DNA of 14,725 nt, from positions 1 to 14,725 of the forward strand of contig UREO01000036.1 in NCBI GenBank assembly GCA_900546895.1. The letters are read 5' to 3'. The position numbers and the translations under genes are program-made. The DNA is from an uncultured Oscillospiraceae bacterium. Its GTDB lineage: Bacteria > Bacillota > Clostridia > Oscillospirales > Acutalibacteraceae. Numbering within the stretch: position 1 is the stretch's first letter; each line of letters begins with the position of its first letter. This document shows, piece after piece, positions 7,610 through 14,358 of the stretch. Under the pieces are notes generated by a model. That model did no database searches and was not told the DNA's origin. It was given only the letters and a program-made list of their open reading frames with translations.

Positions 7610-9343
7610 TCAAGCCAGCTTCCAGCCGATCGCCTCTCTGCGGGCATTCAGGAATTCGGAATAGATGCCGGGCTGCCCCGCCAGCTCCTTATGGGTTCCC
7701 CTCTGCACGATTTTCCCGCCGTCCAGAACCAGAATCTGCTCGGCCTTCTCCACTGTTTTCAGGCGGTGCGCAATCATGATAATCGTTTTGTTGTGCGTCA
7801 GCGCGTCGATCGCTTTCTGCAGCTCGGCCTCGTTTTCCGGGTCTACGTTGGCGGTCGCCTCGTCCAGAATGACGATCGGCGCGTCCTTCAGCATGGCCCT
7901 GGCAATGGAAATCCGCTGCTTTTCCCCGCCCGAAAGGGAGCAGCCGCCCTCGCCGACCATGGAACCGTAGCCCTGCGGGAGCGCGGAAATGAACTCGTCA
8001 CAGCAGGCCGCTTTCGCTGCGGCGACCACCTGAGCATGCGTCGCGTCCGGCTTTCCGAATTTAATATTGTTTTCAATCGTATCGTTAAAAAGGTAGACGT
8101 CCTGAAAGACCATGGCGATATTTCTCATCAGGCTGTCCAGCTTATATTCCCGCACATCGTGTCCGCCGACGGTGATGGAGCCGCTGTCTACATCCCAAAA
8201 GCGGGAGATCAGGCTGCACAGCGTGGTTTTTCCGCCGCCGGACGGGCCGACGACCGCCGTCGTGGTTTTTTCCGGAATAGTCAGGCTGACGCCGTCCAGA
8301 ACCTTCCGGTCCCCATAGGAAAAGCCGACGTCCCGGAACACGACGCCGGAGACTTTCGGGGTCAGCTCCCTGCCCTCGGTATCCATCGTCGGCGTATCGT
8401 CGACGGAATTTGCCTTTTCCATGGAGGCGTCCATCATCTGCAGCACGGAGGCCATATTTCCGGCGGACTCCAGTTCGCTGTAAACCATAAAGGAAGCGAT
8501 GAGCAGCAGCAGGCAGTTTACCAGCGGCAGCTCCCCGTTCAGGTAGAACGCCAGTGTAGCGGTCAGGATGGCGATGCTCGCGACGCGGATCACCGCCCCT
8601 TTCAGAATATCCCACGGAATGACATTCCGGGTAACCGCCAGATTCTGGGTGCAGCTTTCATCAATGGATTTCCTGATTTCCTGATTACCGTCGCTTTCCA
8701 GCCCAAAGGCCTTGACCACGCTCATGCCCTGCAGGTATTCCATCACGGCGGAAACCAGGCTTTCCTGTGCCCTCTGGCGTTTCGGAAAGCTTTTTGAAAC
8801 GCCGCGCTGCGCCGCCTCGGTCGCCAGCAGATAGATGGCCATGCCCGCTAAAACAATCAGCCCGATGCGCCGGTCGATCACGCACATGCCAAGCCCCAGC
8901 GCGACGGAAGTGAGAAGCCCGCCCAGAATGCTCACCATGCACCGGGCGGCGGAGTTTTCCACATCGCCCAGCGTTGTGGTGACCACCCCGGTAATATTGC
9001 CAAGGCTGTTTTGATTAAAATACCCCATGGGGATATAGCGCAGGCGGTTCCCGATATGGATGCGTTTATCGGATACCATAAAATAGCCGATCTGCGTCTG
9101 CTGCATATTGGAGAAGAAGGAAGCGGCGGCTTTTCCGGCAATAGAGACCAGCATGACGGCCAGCGCGGTCCAAGCGGTTTTCGCGTCCCGGTTTCCCGTT
9201 GTCAGCGCCTGCAGCACCAAAAGCAGCGCATAAAACTGCAGCGCGGAGAATGCTGATCCGACAAAGGAAGTCGCGATGGATTTCCACATCTGCCCCCGGC
9301 GTTCGCCGGAAAAAGCGGCTATTTTTTGAAATACATGAAACAT
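7610..9343 (-). CDS. ABC transporter half-molecule, TMD-NBD fusion (second of pair 2)
   Basis: A 577-residue half transporter with membrane helices in about the first 315 residues and an intact ATPase: Walker A GPSGGGKTT (366-374), Q-loop (VFQDVYLF), LSGGEKQR (from 470), D494/E495, D-loop ANVDPE and H526. The ATG at 9341-9343 has GGAGGAG seven bases upstream. It begins 15 bases after the stop of the gene at 9359-11116, so the two are co-transcribed and probably form one heterodimer. Long identical runs link it to the plus-strand gene at 5616-7364 (for example the stretches around FGKPDAT, AAKAACC and EFISALP), showing that the second members of the two pairs are paralogues. Substrate not determined; a metal-chelate role is inferred from the neighbourhood. 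Confidence 0.94.
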   Translation of the reverse strand: MFHVFQKIAAFSGERRGQMWKSIATSFVGSAFSALQFYALLLVLQALTTGNRDAKTAWTALAVMLVSIAGKAAASFFSNMQQTQIGYFMVSDKRIHIGNRLRYIPMGYFNQNSLGNITGVVTTTLGDVENSAARCMVSILGGLLTSVALGLGMCVIDRRIGLIVLAGMAIYLLATEAAQRGVSKSFPKRQRAQESLVSAVMEYLQGMSVVKAFGLESDGNQEIRKSIDESCTQNLAVTRNVIPWDILKGAVIRVASIAILTATLAFYLNGELPLVNCLLLLIASFMVYSELESAGNMASVLQMMDASMEKANSVDDTPTMDTEGRELTPKVSGVVFRDVGFSYGDRKVLDGVSLTIPEKTTTAVVGPSGGGKTTLCSLISRFWDVDSGSITVGGHDVREYKLDSLMRNIAMVFQDVYLFNDTIENNIKFGKPDATHAQVVAAAKAACCDEFISALPQGYGSMVGEGGCSLSGGEKQRISIARAMLKDAPIVILDEATANVDPENEAELQKAIDALTHNKTIIMIAHRLKTVEKAEQILVLDGGKIVQRGTHKELAGQPGIYSEFLNARREAIGWKLA

Positions 9344-9358
9344 TTCTTATCTCCTCCC

Positions 9359-11116
9359 TCAACCCTGATCCCGGGCGCCTATATGCGCCGCCCACATTCC
9401 GGCGTAAAGAGGACAGTCCCGAAGCAGCTTTTCCTGTGTGCCCTGCGCCGCAATCCGTCCCTTTTGAACCACGACGATGTTGTCGGCGTCGGTAATGGTG
9501 GACAGCCGGTGGGCAATGACGATCAGCGTTTTCCCCTTTGTCAGGGCGGAAATCGCCTTCTGGATAGCGGCCTCGTTCTCGGGGTCGATCGAGGAAGTGG
9601 CTTCGTCCAGAATCACGACCGGAGCGTCCTTGAGCATTGCGCGGGCAATCGCGACGCGCTGGCGTTCCCCGCCCGAAAGGCGGCTTCCGCCGCTGCCCAC
9701 GACCGTGTCAAAGCCGTTTTCCAACCGACGGATAAATTCCCCGCAGCCGGCTGCCGCCGCCACGGCTTCCACCTCCGCGTCCGTCGCGCCTTTGTGTCCC
9801 ATGCGGATATTTTCCCGCACCGACCGGTCAAAAAGATAATTATCTTGTGAAACATAGGCGATCTGCTCCGTCCACTGCCGCAGGGGGATTTTTCGCAGAT
9901 CCGTTCCGTTGGCGCTGATTCCGCCGCCCGTCACGTCCCAGAAGCCCGCGATCAGCTTGGCAATGGTGGACTTTCCCGAACCGGAGGGCCCGACCAGCGC
10001 CGTCACCGTACCGGGACGGATTTTGAGGTTGACTTTGTGAAGCACTTCCTCGTTGTCCTTGCCGTAGGAGAATGAAACGTCCCTAAGCGCAATCTCCGGA
10101 TTTTTCAGTTTGACCGGCGTCTGCGGGCGCTCCAGCTCGGGGGACTCCAGAATTGCTGAAATTTCCGCCACATTGGAGGAGACGACCGCCAGATCGTCTA
10201 TAAAGGTCATCGCCGCCATGATCGGCCCGGTCAAACCCAAAGACAGCACGATGATGGTCAGGAAGCTTTCGACGGAAAGGCTGCCGCCCGCCCAGAAGGC
10301 AAAGCCCGCCGGCAGTACGGACACCAGCACGGCCGGAATCACAGCTCCCCACGCACACATGTATTTCAGGTTTTCGCCGAACCAGTCGACATAATACTGT
10401 CCGTTCGCCCTGACTGCGTCGGCGTATTTCCGGTAGGAACCGGCGGACTGGCTGAACGCCTTGACCACCTGAATCCCGCCGACATATTCCACGATGGCGT
10501 TATTCATCCGCCGCCCGGTTTCCACCGCCCCGGCCCAGCGCTTGGCATAGGTTTTTCCGCTCTGCGACACCAGAAACAGGCCGATCACCAGCGTAATCAG
10601 GGAAATCAGCGCCATGCGCCAGTCGAGGACCAGCAGGTAGACAAAGATGGCGACGGGCACCAGCGCGTTGGAGGTCAGCTCCGGAATCAGATGGGCAAGG
10701 GTGGGCTCCATCCCTTCCACACGGTCCACAATGGTGGTTTTGTACTGGCCGGAGGGGGTGTCCAGCACCGTACCCATCGGAACCCGTGCCAGCTTCGCGG
10801 TCAGCGCCTTGCGCAGGTCGCGCAGGGTGTGAAAGGTCGCGGTATGGGAAATCAGGGTCGACAGGCTGCCGAAAAGCACCTTGCCCAGATACCCGGCAAG
10901 AGCGATCCCGCACCACATCAGGCAGGAATTCCAATCCGCGCGCCCCGACAGCAGCAGCCCGATCACGGACGCCGCGCAAAAATAGGGGACCATCCCGCCG
11001 GCTACCCCCAGAACCGCCAAAACCACGGAGCCGGCAAAACTTCCGCGATAGGGCGCGGCCCAGACCCACAGTCTGGCGGCGGAACCGGGGCCTTTTTTCT
11101 CTTTTTCTTCTTTCAC
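9359..11116 (-). CDS. ABC transporter half-molecule, TMD-NBD fusion (first of pair 2)
   Basis: A 585-residue half transporter: a lysine/glutamate-rich N-terminus, membrane helices to about residue 320, then Walker A GPSGSGKST (376-384), Q-loop (VSQDNYLF), LSGGERQR (from 480), D504/E505, D-loop SSIDPE and H536. The start is taken as GTG 11116, because AAGGAG (11126-11131) lies nine bases before it but directly touches the in-frame ATG at 11125, too close for that codon. It is paralogous to the gene at 3848-5623 (shared VTALVGPSG, TGG, QDNYLF, CPLY and AHIGA blocks). It follows tetR by 55 bases on the same strand, with a palindrome and a possible -10 in that gap, so it may be transcribed both from the tetR promoter and separately. 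Substrate unknown. Confidence 0.93.
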   Translation of the reverse strand: MKEEKEKKGPGSAARLWVWAAPYRGSFAGSVVLAVLGVAGGMVPYFCAASVIGLLLSGRADWNSCLMWCGIALAGYLGKVLFGSLSTLISHTATFHTLRDLRKALTAKLARVPMGTVLDTPSGQYKTTIVDRVEGMEPTLAHLIPELTSNALVPVAIFVYLLVLDWRMALISLITLVIGLFLVSQSGKTYAKRWAGAVETGRRMNNAIVEYVGGIQVVKAFSQSAGSYRKYADAVRANGQYYVDWFGENLKYMCAWGAVIPAVLVSVLPAGFAFWAGGSLSVESFLTIIVLSLGLTGPIMAAMTFIDDLAVVSSNVAEISAILESPELERPQTPVKLKNPEIALRDVSFSYGKDNEEVLHKVNLKIRPGTVTALVGPSGSGKSTIAKLIAGFWDVTGGGISANGTDLRKIPLRQWTEQIAYVSQDNYLFDRSVRENIRMGHKGATDAEVEAVAAAAGCGEFIRRLENGFDTVVGSGGSRLSGGERQRVAIARAMLKDAPVVILDEATSSIDPENEAAIQKAISALTKGKTLIVIAHRLSTITDADNIVVVQKGRIAAQGTQEKLLRDCPLYAGMWAAHIGARDQG

Positions 11117-11132
11117 AACAAACATCTCCTTT

Positions 11133-11150
11133 AGTTAGTCACTGCTAACT
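11133..11150. promoter_or_regulatory. Palindromic operator candidate before ABC pair 2
   Basis: AGTTAG-TCACTG-CTAACT, a six-base inverted repeat with a six-base centre, lies just upstream of the ribosome binding site of the first ABC gene and overlaps the edge of a possible minus-strand -10 (TATAAA, 11150-11155). Its core GTTAG-N6-CTAAC recurs at 12719-12734 before a DtxR-family gene. A repressor site is likely; which protein binds it is inference. Confidence 0.5.
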
Positions 11151-11171
11151 TTATAGCAAAAAGATAGGGGC

Positions 11172-11798
11172 TTACGTTTTCGGCAGCCCCAGTATTTTGA
11201 ACCAGCCGGCGGAATAGAACTCCCGCAGACTGTTCATGTAGACGACGGCTTTTTCAAAAGGCATGTCGTGCCGCACCGTTTCAAACATCCCCGAAAACAG
11301 GGCGCTGGCTAGGATATGAATCAGCCCGTCGTCAAGGGGATAGACCGGAAGCCCCGCCGCTGTCATCCGATCGATCAGGGTACGGCTCGCGTTTACTTCG
11401 ATTTCGATCAGCGTGTCGATATAGTGCTCGTATTTTGTCCCGGCGGCGCAGGAGCTGATTAGCTTGAACGCGTCGAAATAGCTGTAAATATGCCGGATCA
11501 TCCACATCTGTCCGTCGTCCGAAACCGCCGGCAGACCGGCAAGCTGACGTTCGAGCGGCAGCTCTGAAAAGGACTGCTGAATCTCGCGGTAGCGGTCCAC
11601 CAACTGACGGGTCGGTTCCTCCACCAGCGCTTCAAACAAAGCTTCCTTGTCCGAATAGTAACGGTAGATCGCCCCGGTGGTAACGCCCAGGGAAGCGGAA
11701 ATATCGCGCAGCGACGCGCCCTGAAAGCCTTTGGCAAGAAATTCCTTCTTCCCGGCCTCAAGCAGGTCGTCCGCAAGCTTTTGATTCATCAGTTTCAT
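11172..11798 (-). CDS. TetR-family transcriptional regulator
   Basis: A 208-residue repressor. The N-terminal helix-turn-helix is typical (GASLRDISASLGVTTGAIYRYYSDKEALFEAL, about residues 27-58), followed by a variable all-helical ligand/dimer region. The ATG at 11796-11798 is used, with GGGAG seven bases upstream; a frame extending to 11870 would put the palindrome and promoter inside the coding region. It leads the minus-strand unit tetR-ABC-ABC, the standard layout for a ligand-released repressor of its own transporter. A 31-bp inverted repeat overlapping its -10 (11814-11844) is the probable autoregulatory site. The ligand is unknown. Confidence 0.92.
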   Translation of the reverse strand: MKLMNQKLADDLLEAGKKEFLAKGFQGASLRDISASLGVTTGAIYRYYSDKEALFEALVEEPTRQLVDRYREIQQSFSELPLERQLAGLPAVSDDGQMWMIRHIYSYFDAFKLISSCAAGTKYEHYIDTLIEIEVNASRTLIDRMTAAGLPVYPLDDGLIHILASALFSGMFETVRHDMPFEKAVVYMNSLREFYSAGWFKILGLPKT

Positions 11799-11813
11799 GA
11801 CAAGCTCCCATAA

Positions 11814-11870
11814 GATAACTTTGTTATTGAATAACACTGTTATCATAAAGCTAAAAATTTTTTTTGTCAA
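11814..11870 (-). promoter_or_regulatory. tetR promoter with 31-bp operator
   Basis: On the minus strand a perfect TTGACA (11865-11870) and TATGAT (11842-11847) are 17 bases apart. Overlapping the -10 and the start site is a 31-bp inverted repeat: GATAACTTTGTTATT (11814-11828), centre G, AATAACACTGTTATC (11830-11844), complementary at 13 of 15 positions. It ends 16 bases before the start codon. Position and symmetry fit self-repression by TetR. Confidence 0.8.
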
Positions 11871-12188
11871 GACCTCGCGTTGACGTATTACGGAAAAAAC
11901 GGCCGTTCCGCTGTTCAGCAGAGCAGCCGCTCAACCCTTAAAATTCCTTCAGGCCGTCCAAACCAGCGGTGTTTTTGTCGCCCCCGACCAGAGGGGCGCC
12001 CTTTTTTCGGCCGATCGTCATGTCGCTGTTACAAGCTGTCCTCTATCCCGCCGACAGAAGAATGCAGCAGCCGGTTTCCGGGCACAGATTATTGACAGCC
12101 ACGTCCCCGCTTCTGACGGAAATATAATCATACCACACCCCTCCCAAGCCGTTCTTTGCATTTCACGCGCAGGCAAAACGGATTTTCG
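11871..12188. other. Intergenic region upstream of tetR, no gene recognised
   Basis: About 320 bases between the tetR promoter and the 3' end of the short DtxR-family gene. No convincing protein frame is visible. It holds a weak plus-strand promoter-like pair (TTGTCA 11864-11869, TATTAC 11886-11891), a plus-strand terminator (11979-12007), and an A6 run with the GC-rich palindrome AACGGCCGTT near 11898 that could help end minus-strand transcripts. The stretch 12008-12188 shows nothing I can assign. Confidence 0.4.
11979..12007 (+). terminator. Orphan plus-strand intrinsic terminator
   Basis: CGCCCC (11979-11984) pairs with GGGGCG (11993-11998) around an eight-base loop, then CCC and six Ts (12002-12007). 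No plus-strand protein gene lies upstream, so it either ends a small RNA or is a relic. Confidence 0.45.
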
Positions 12189-12566
12189 TCAGCAGCCGGA
12201 GCTTTTTCCGTCCACATGCCTGCGAATCGCCTCAAAAGTGGCCGCACTCAGGTCGTGTTCGATTTTACACGCATCCTTGCGGGCTGTTTCCGCATCCACC
12301 CCCAGATTGATCAGCAACTTCGTCAGCAGACGGTGCCTTTCATAAATGCTGGAAGCAATTTTCATCCCGGATTCCGTCAGCGTAATGAGACTCTCCTTAT
12401 CCATAGTAATGTACCCGTTTTCGCGCAGCCGTTTCGTCGCGACCGACACGCTCGGTTTTTTAACCCCCAGTTTGTCCGCGATATCGACGGAGCGGATGTA
12501 GCCGTACTCCTCCTTCAGCATCAGCATTGTTTCAAGATAATCCTCGGCAGATTCCCTGATCTCCAT
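12189..12566 (-). CDS. Short DtxR/MntR-family metalloregulator with Cys at the MntR E99 position
   Basis: A 125-residue metal-dependent repressor with a winged helix (about 1-65; SVDIADKLGVKKPSVSVATK is the DNA-reading part) and a short helical dimer/metal domain; it lacks the SH3-like tail, as MntR does. The MntR metal ligands D8, E11, H77, E99, E102 and H103 appear one residue later as D9, E12, H78, C100, E103 and H104. E99 is therefore replaced by cysteine, as in the iron-sensing DtxR (its C102), while the MntR-type aspartate is kept. The ATG at 12564-12566 has AAGGAGG nine bases upstream; a frame beginning at 12683 would read through the leader and has no better site. It is divergent from a longer family member. 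I infer iron or mixed Fe/Mn sensing and control of nearby iron genes. Confidence 0.9.
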   Translation of the reverse strand: MEIRESAEDYLETMLMLKEEYGYIRSVDIADKLGVKKPSVSVATKRLRENGYITMDKESLITLTESGMKIASSIYERHRLLTKLLINLGVDAETARKDACKIEHDLSAATFEAIRRHVDGKSSGC

Positions 12567-12718
12567 AGGACATGACCTCCTTCTGTTTTCTGTATATTTC
12601 ATAGAGCAGCGCTCTTGGCAATACGGCATTCCGATTCCCCTGCCGCGAGCCGGAGGATTCCAACTTTTTGCGCTCTTTTGCAAGCAGTCCTTCTGACAGC
12701 TCCGCGCTGCAAGCGCCG

Positions 12719-12734
12719 GTTAGATTCAACTAAC
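12719..12734. promoter_or_regulatory. GTTAG-N6-CTAAC operator candidate
   Basis: GTTAG-ATTCAA-CTAAC, a five-base inverted repeat with a six-base centre, sits at the predicted start site of the minus-strand promoter 12738-12766. It shares arms and spacing with the palindrome at 11133-11150. Probably a repressor site for one of the two adjacent DtxR-family proteins. Confidence 0.5.
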
Positions 12735-12737
12735 ACA

Positions 12738-12766
12738 AATATATCACAAAACCAAAAAAAGAGCAA
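12738..12766 (-). promoter_or_regulatory. Promoter of the short DtxR-family gene
   Basis: On the minus strand TTGCTC (12761-12766) and TATATT (12738-12743) are 17 bases apart. The predicted start near 12731 gives a leader of about 165 bases before the ATG at 12566. In that leader (12567-12731) I recognise no riboswitch and no convincing leader peptide. Confidence 0.5.
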
Positions 12767-12795
12767 CCGGAGCAAGGCACAAGGCGGGTAGCCTC

Positions 12796-12829
12796 TTGCC
12801 ATTCCGCTTAATTTCGTGTTACACTGTAA
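12796..12829 (+). promoter_or_regulatory. Promoter of the long DtxR-family gene, with small palindrome
   Basis: TTGCCA (12796-12801) and TACACT (12820-12825) are 18 bases apart. The odd palindrome TTACA-C-TGTAA (12819-12829) overlaps the -10 and could be an autoregulatory site. The predicted leader runs to the ATG at 12916 and includes a GTACT/AGTAC hairpin at 12841-12864. Confidence 0.5.
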
Positions 12830-12915
12830 TCAGAAATCAAGTACTGCGGCCACGCGGCGAGTACATCAGCCGGAAAAACGGGACGTATCAACAAGTCCGG
12901 ACAGGTAGGAGCATT

Positions 12916-13566
12916 ATGACCACAAATAAAGAAGATTATCTGAAAGCAATTTATCACAGCGGCGGGCTGAACGAACGCGCCACAACAAAGGCAATCGCGG
13001 AACAGCTGGGAATTGCCTCCGCTTCCGTAACGGAAATGCTGGCGCGGCTGGCGCGGGAAGGGCTGATCCTTTATGAACCGTATAAAGGCTCTCAGCTGAC
13101 GGAAAAGGGGCTGCGGGCCTGTATCGGTATTGTCCGCAGTCATGAGCTGTGGGAGGTGTTTCTCGTCCGCTATCTGGATTACAGCTGGAGCGAAGCGCAC
13201 GAGGACGCGGAATTTCTCGAGCACGCGACGACGGAACGGCTGGCGGAGCGGTTGGATCACTTTTTGCAGCACCCCGAGGTCTGTCCCCACGGCGCGGTCA
13301 TTCCGCGCATGGAAAGGATTCCGCAGGAGCGGAAATTGAGCCCGCTTGCCTTCCAGCCGGTTGGAAAGACCGCCGTAATCCGTCAGGTTGAGGAGGAAAA
13401 GGAGCTGCTGGATTATCTGGAGGGGCTGGGCATGAAAATCGGCTCACGCGCAACCGTCCTTTCGTTCGGAGCGTACGACGGCCCGCTGGAAATCCTTCTG
13501 GACGGGCATCCGGTGCAAATCAGCCGAAAGGCCGCTGAAAAAATCCGGGTCGAACCGGATGAATGA
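12916..13566 (+). CDS. Long DtxR-family metalloregulator, ScaR/SloR/MntR-like, with SH3/FeoA tail
   Basis: A 216-residue metal-dependent repressor in three parts: winged helix (1-70), dimer and metal domain (71-140), and an SH3-like FeoA-type C-terminus (about 145-212). Length and ligands match manganese sensors of the ScaR/SloR/MtsR type: D7, E99, E102 and H103 for one site, and E80, C123 and H125 for the other, with E160 where ScaR has an aspartate. H76, E80 and H95 also align with the DtxR ancillary site. Glutamate 99 in place of the DtxR cysteine points to manganese rather than iron. The ATG at 12916 has TAGGAG at 12906-12911; an upstream frame to 12796 would cover the promoter. It is followed by a terminator, so it is monocistronic. 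Metal preference is inference. Confidence 0.92.
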   Translation: MTTNKEDYLKAIYHSGGLNERATTKAIAEQLGIASASVTEMLARLAREGLILYEPYKGSQLTEKGLRACIGIVRSHELWEVFLVRYLDYSWSEAHEDAEFLEHATTERLAERLDHFLQHPEVCPHGAVIPRMERIPQERKLSPLAFQPVGKTAVIRQVEEEKELLDYLEGLGMKIGSRATVLSFGAYDGPLEILLDGHPVQISRKAAEKIRVEPDE

Positions 13567-13635
13567 CCCGCTGAAAGCGGCCGGAACGGTCCCGCAGTCC
13601 GGGATATCTGCATACGGACCTTCTATATAACATAA

Positions 13636-13670
13636 CAGCCCTCCTTCCAGCAAAAAGGGGGGCTGCTTTT
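13636..13670 (+). terminator. Intrinsic terminator of the long DtxR-family gene
   Basis: An 11-bp stem with one T-G pair (13636-13646 with 13655-13665), an eight-base loop, and CTTTT after it, about 70 bases past the stop codon. It also lies between convergent units, since the feo genes end at 13695 on the other strand. Confidence 0.75.
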
Positions 13671-13694
13671 ATGCGCATATTCGGCGTTTTTCAC

Positions 13695-13787
13695 TCATCC
13701 GAGGAGCCATCCGTACAGCAGAATCAGCGCTGTTACCGCCAGCGCCGGGAGCCTGCGGAGGAGAATTTGTTTTGCGTATTCATCCAT
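13695..13787 (-). CDS. Small membrane protein of 30 residues downstream of feoB
   Basis: An ATG at 13785-13787 opens a 30-codon frame: a charged N-terminus (MDEYAKQILLRR) followed by one hydrophobic segment (LPALAVTALILLYGWLLG), as in single-span membrane peptides. A modest site, AGAAGG, lies 9 bases before the start. It begins 23 bases after the feoB stop on the same strand, so it would be the last gene of the feo unit. It is not the cysteine-rich FeoB-associated protein and I do not recognise a family. It could be chance; the position and topology are the support. Confidence 0.4.
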   Translation of the reverse strand: MDEYAKQILLRRLPALAVTALILLYGWLLG

Positions 13788-13810
13788 ATCGGTTGCGCCT
13801 TCTTTCTGTG

Positions 13811-14358
13811 TCAGAGAAACAAACGGACAATGGTGTTGAATAAAAAGCAAACGGTGATGCCGCATACGGTGGGGACCAGAAAGGATACGGCGGTCCACCG
13901 CAGGCTTTGGGTTTCCTTGCGGATGGTAAGTACTGTTGTGGCACAGGGCCAGTGCATCAGGGAAAACAGGATAGTGCTGACGGCGGTCGTCCACGTCCAG
14001 CCGTTTTGAACGAAGAGCTGCATCAGCGCGGGACCTTCCAGTTCCAGCAGGCTTCCCTGCTAAAATCGCGGGCCACTTCCTCCTCTGTCGAACGGGCCAT
14101 CAGCGAATAGCTGCCCGGAATATCGACAAGAACGTACCCGTGTCCGTTCCGGGCACAGTACCCTTGGGCATTTGCCACGGTCTTTCCGGGCCAGTTGCCC
14201 GTGTGCTGGCGCATACCGGTCAGCGCATTGAACACGGTGGATTTCCCCACGTTGGGATTCCCCGCCAGCGCAACGACCCGGTCGCCGGCCTCCTTTTTAT
14301 GAATTACAAGCCCCGCACAGGAGGAGTTGAGCTCAGCGGCGGCTTTAAGCGCTGGCAT
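13811..14358 (-). pseudogene. feoB: Ferrous iron transporter FeoB with internal deletion and frameshift
   Basis: FeoB is the GTPase-coupled membrane permease for Fe(II). Here only its two ends are present. The N-terminal frame (ATG 14356-14358, overlapping feoA by 14 bases, GGAGG upstream) has G1 GNPNVGKST (33-41), the G2 threonine region (TGNWPGKTV) and G3 DIPG (79-82), then loses similarity after F99 and stops at 14023. From 14059 another frame supplies 82 residues typical of the FeoB C-terminus (GSLLELEG, then NGWTWTTAVS, FSLMHWPC and LTIRKET). The G4 motif and nearly all membrane helices are missing: 548 bases remain of an expected ~2 kb, and the two parts are in different frames at about 14060. 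It is either a true deletion or an assembly misjoin; transport cannot occur from this sequence as given. Confidence 0.85.

Noticed and set aside
7404..7664. An 86-codon plus-strand frame between the convergent ABC operons
   Set aside because: No ribosome site, no recognisable family, and it runs through the inverted repeat, the terminator and the end of the opposite gene.
7691..8797. A 368-codon open frame on the plus strand
   Set aside because: Antisense shadow of the ABC gene at 7610-9343; no family features.
11799..11870. A longer N-terminus for TetR beginning at 11870
   Set aside because: It would translate through the promoter and the 31-bp operator; the ATG at 11798 has a ribosome site and the normal family N-terminus.
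12532..12729. A 65-codon minus-strand frame in the leader of the short DtxR-family gene
   Set aside because: It begins almost at the predicted transcription start, has no ribosome site, overlaps the regulator in another frame and shows no recognisable sequence.
12567..12731. A riboswitch (Mn, cobalamin or NiCo type) or tRNA in the leader
   Set aside because: None of the conserved core sequences I know is present, and no cloverleaf or T-loop can be drawn.
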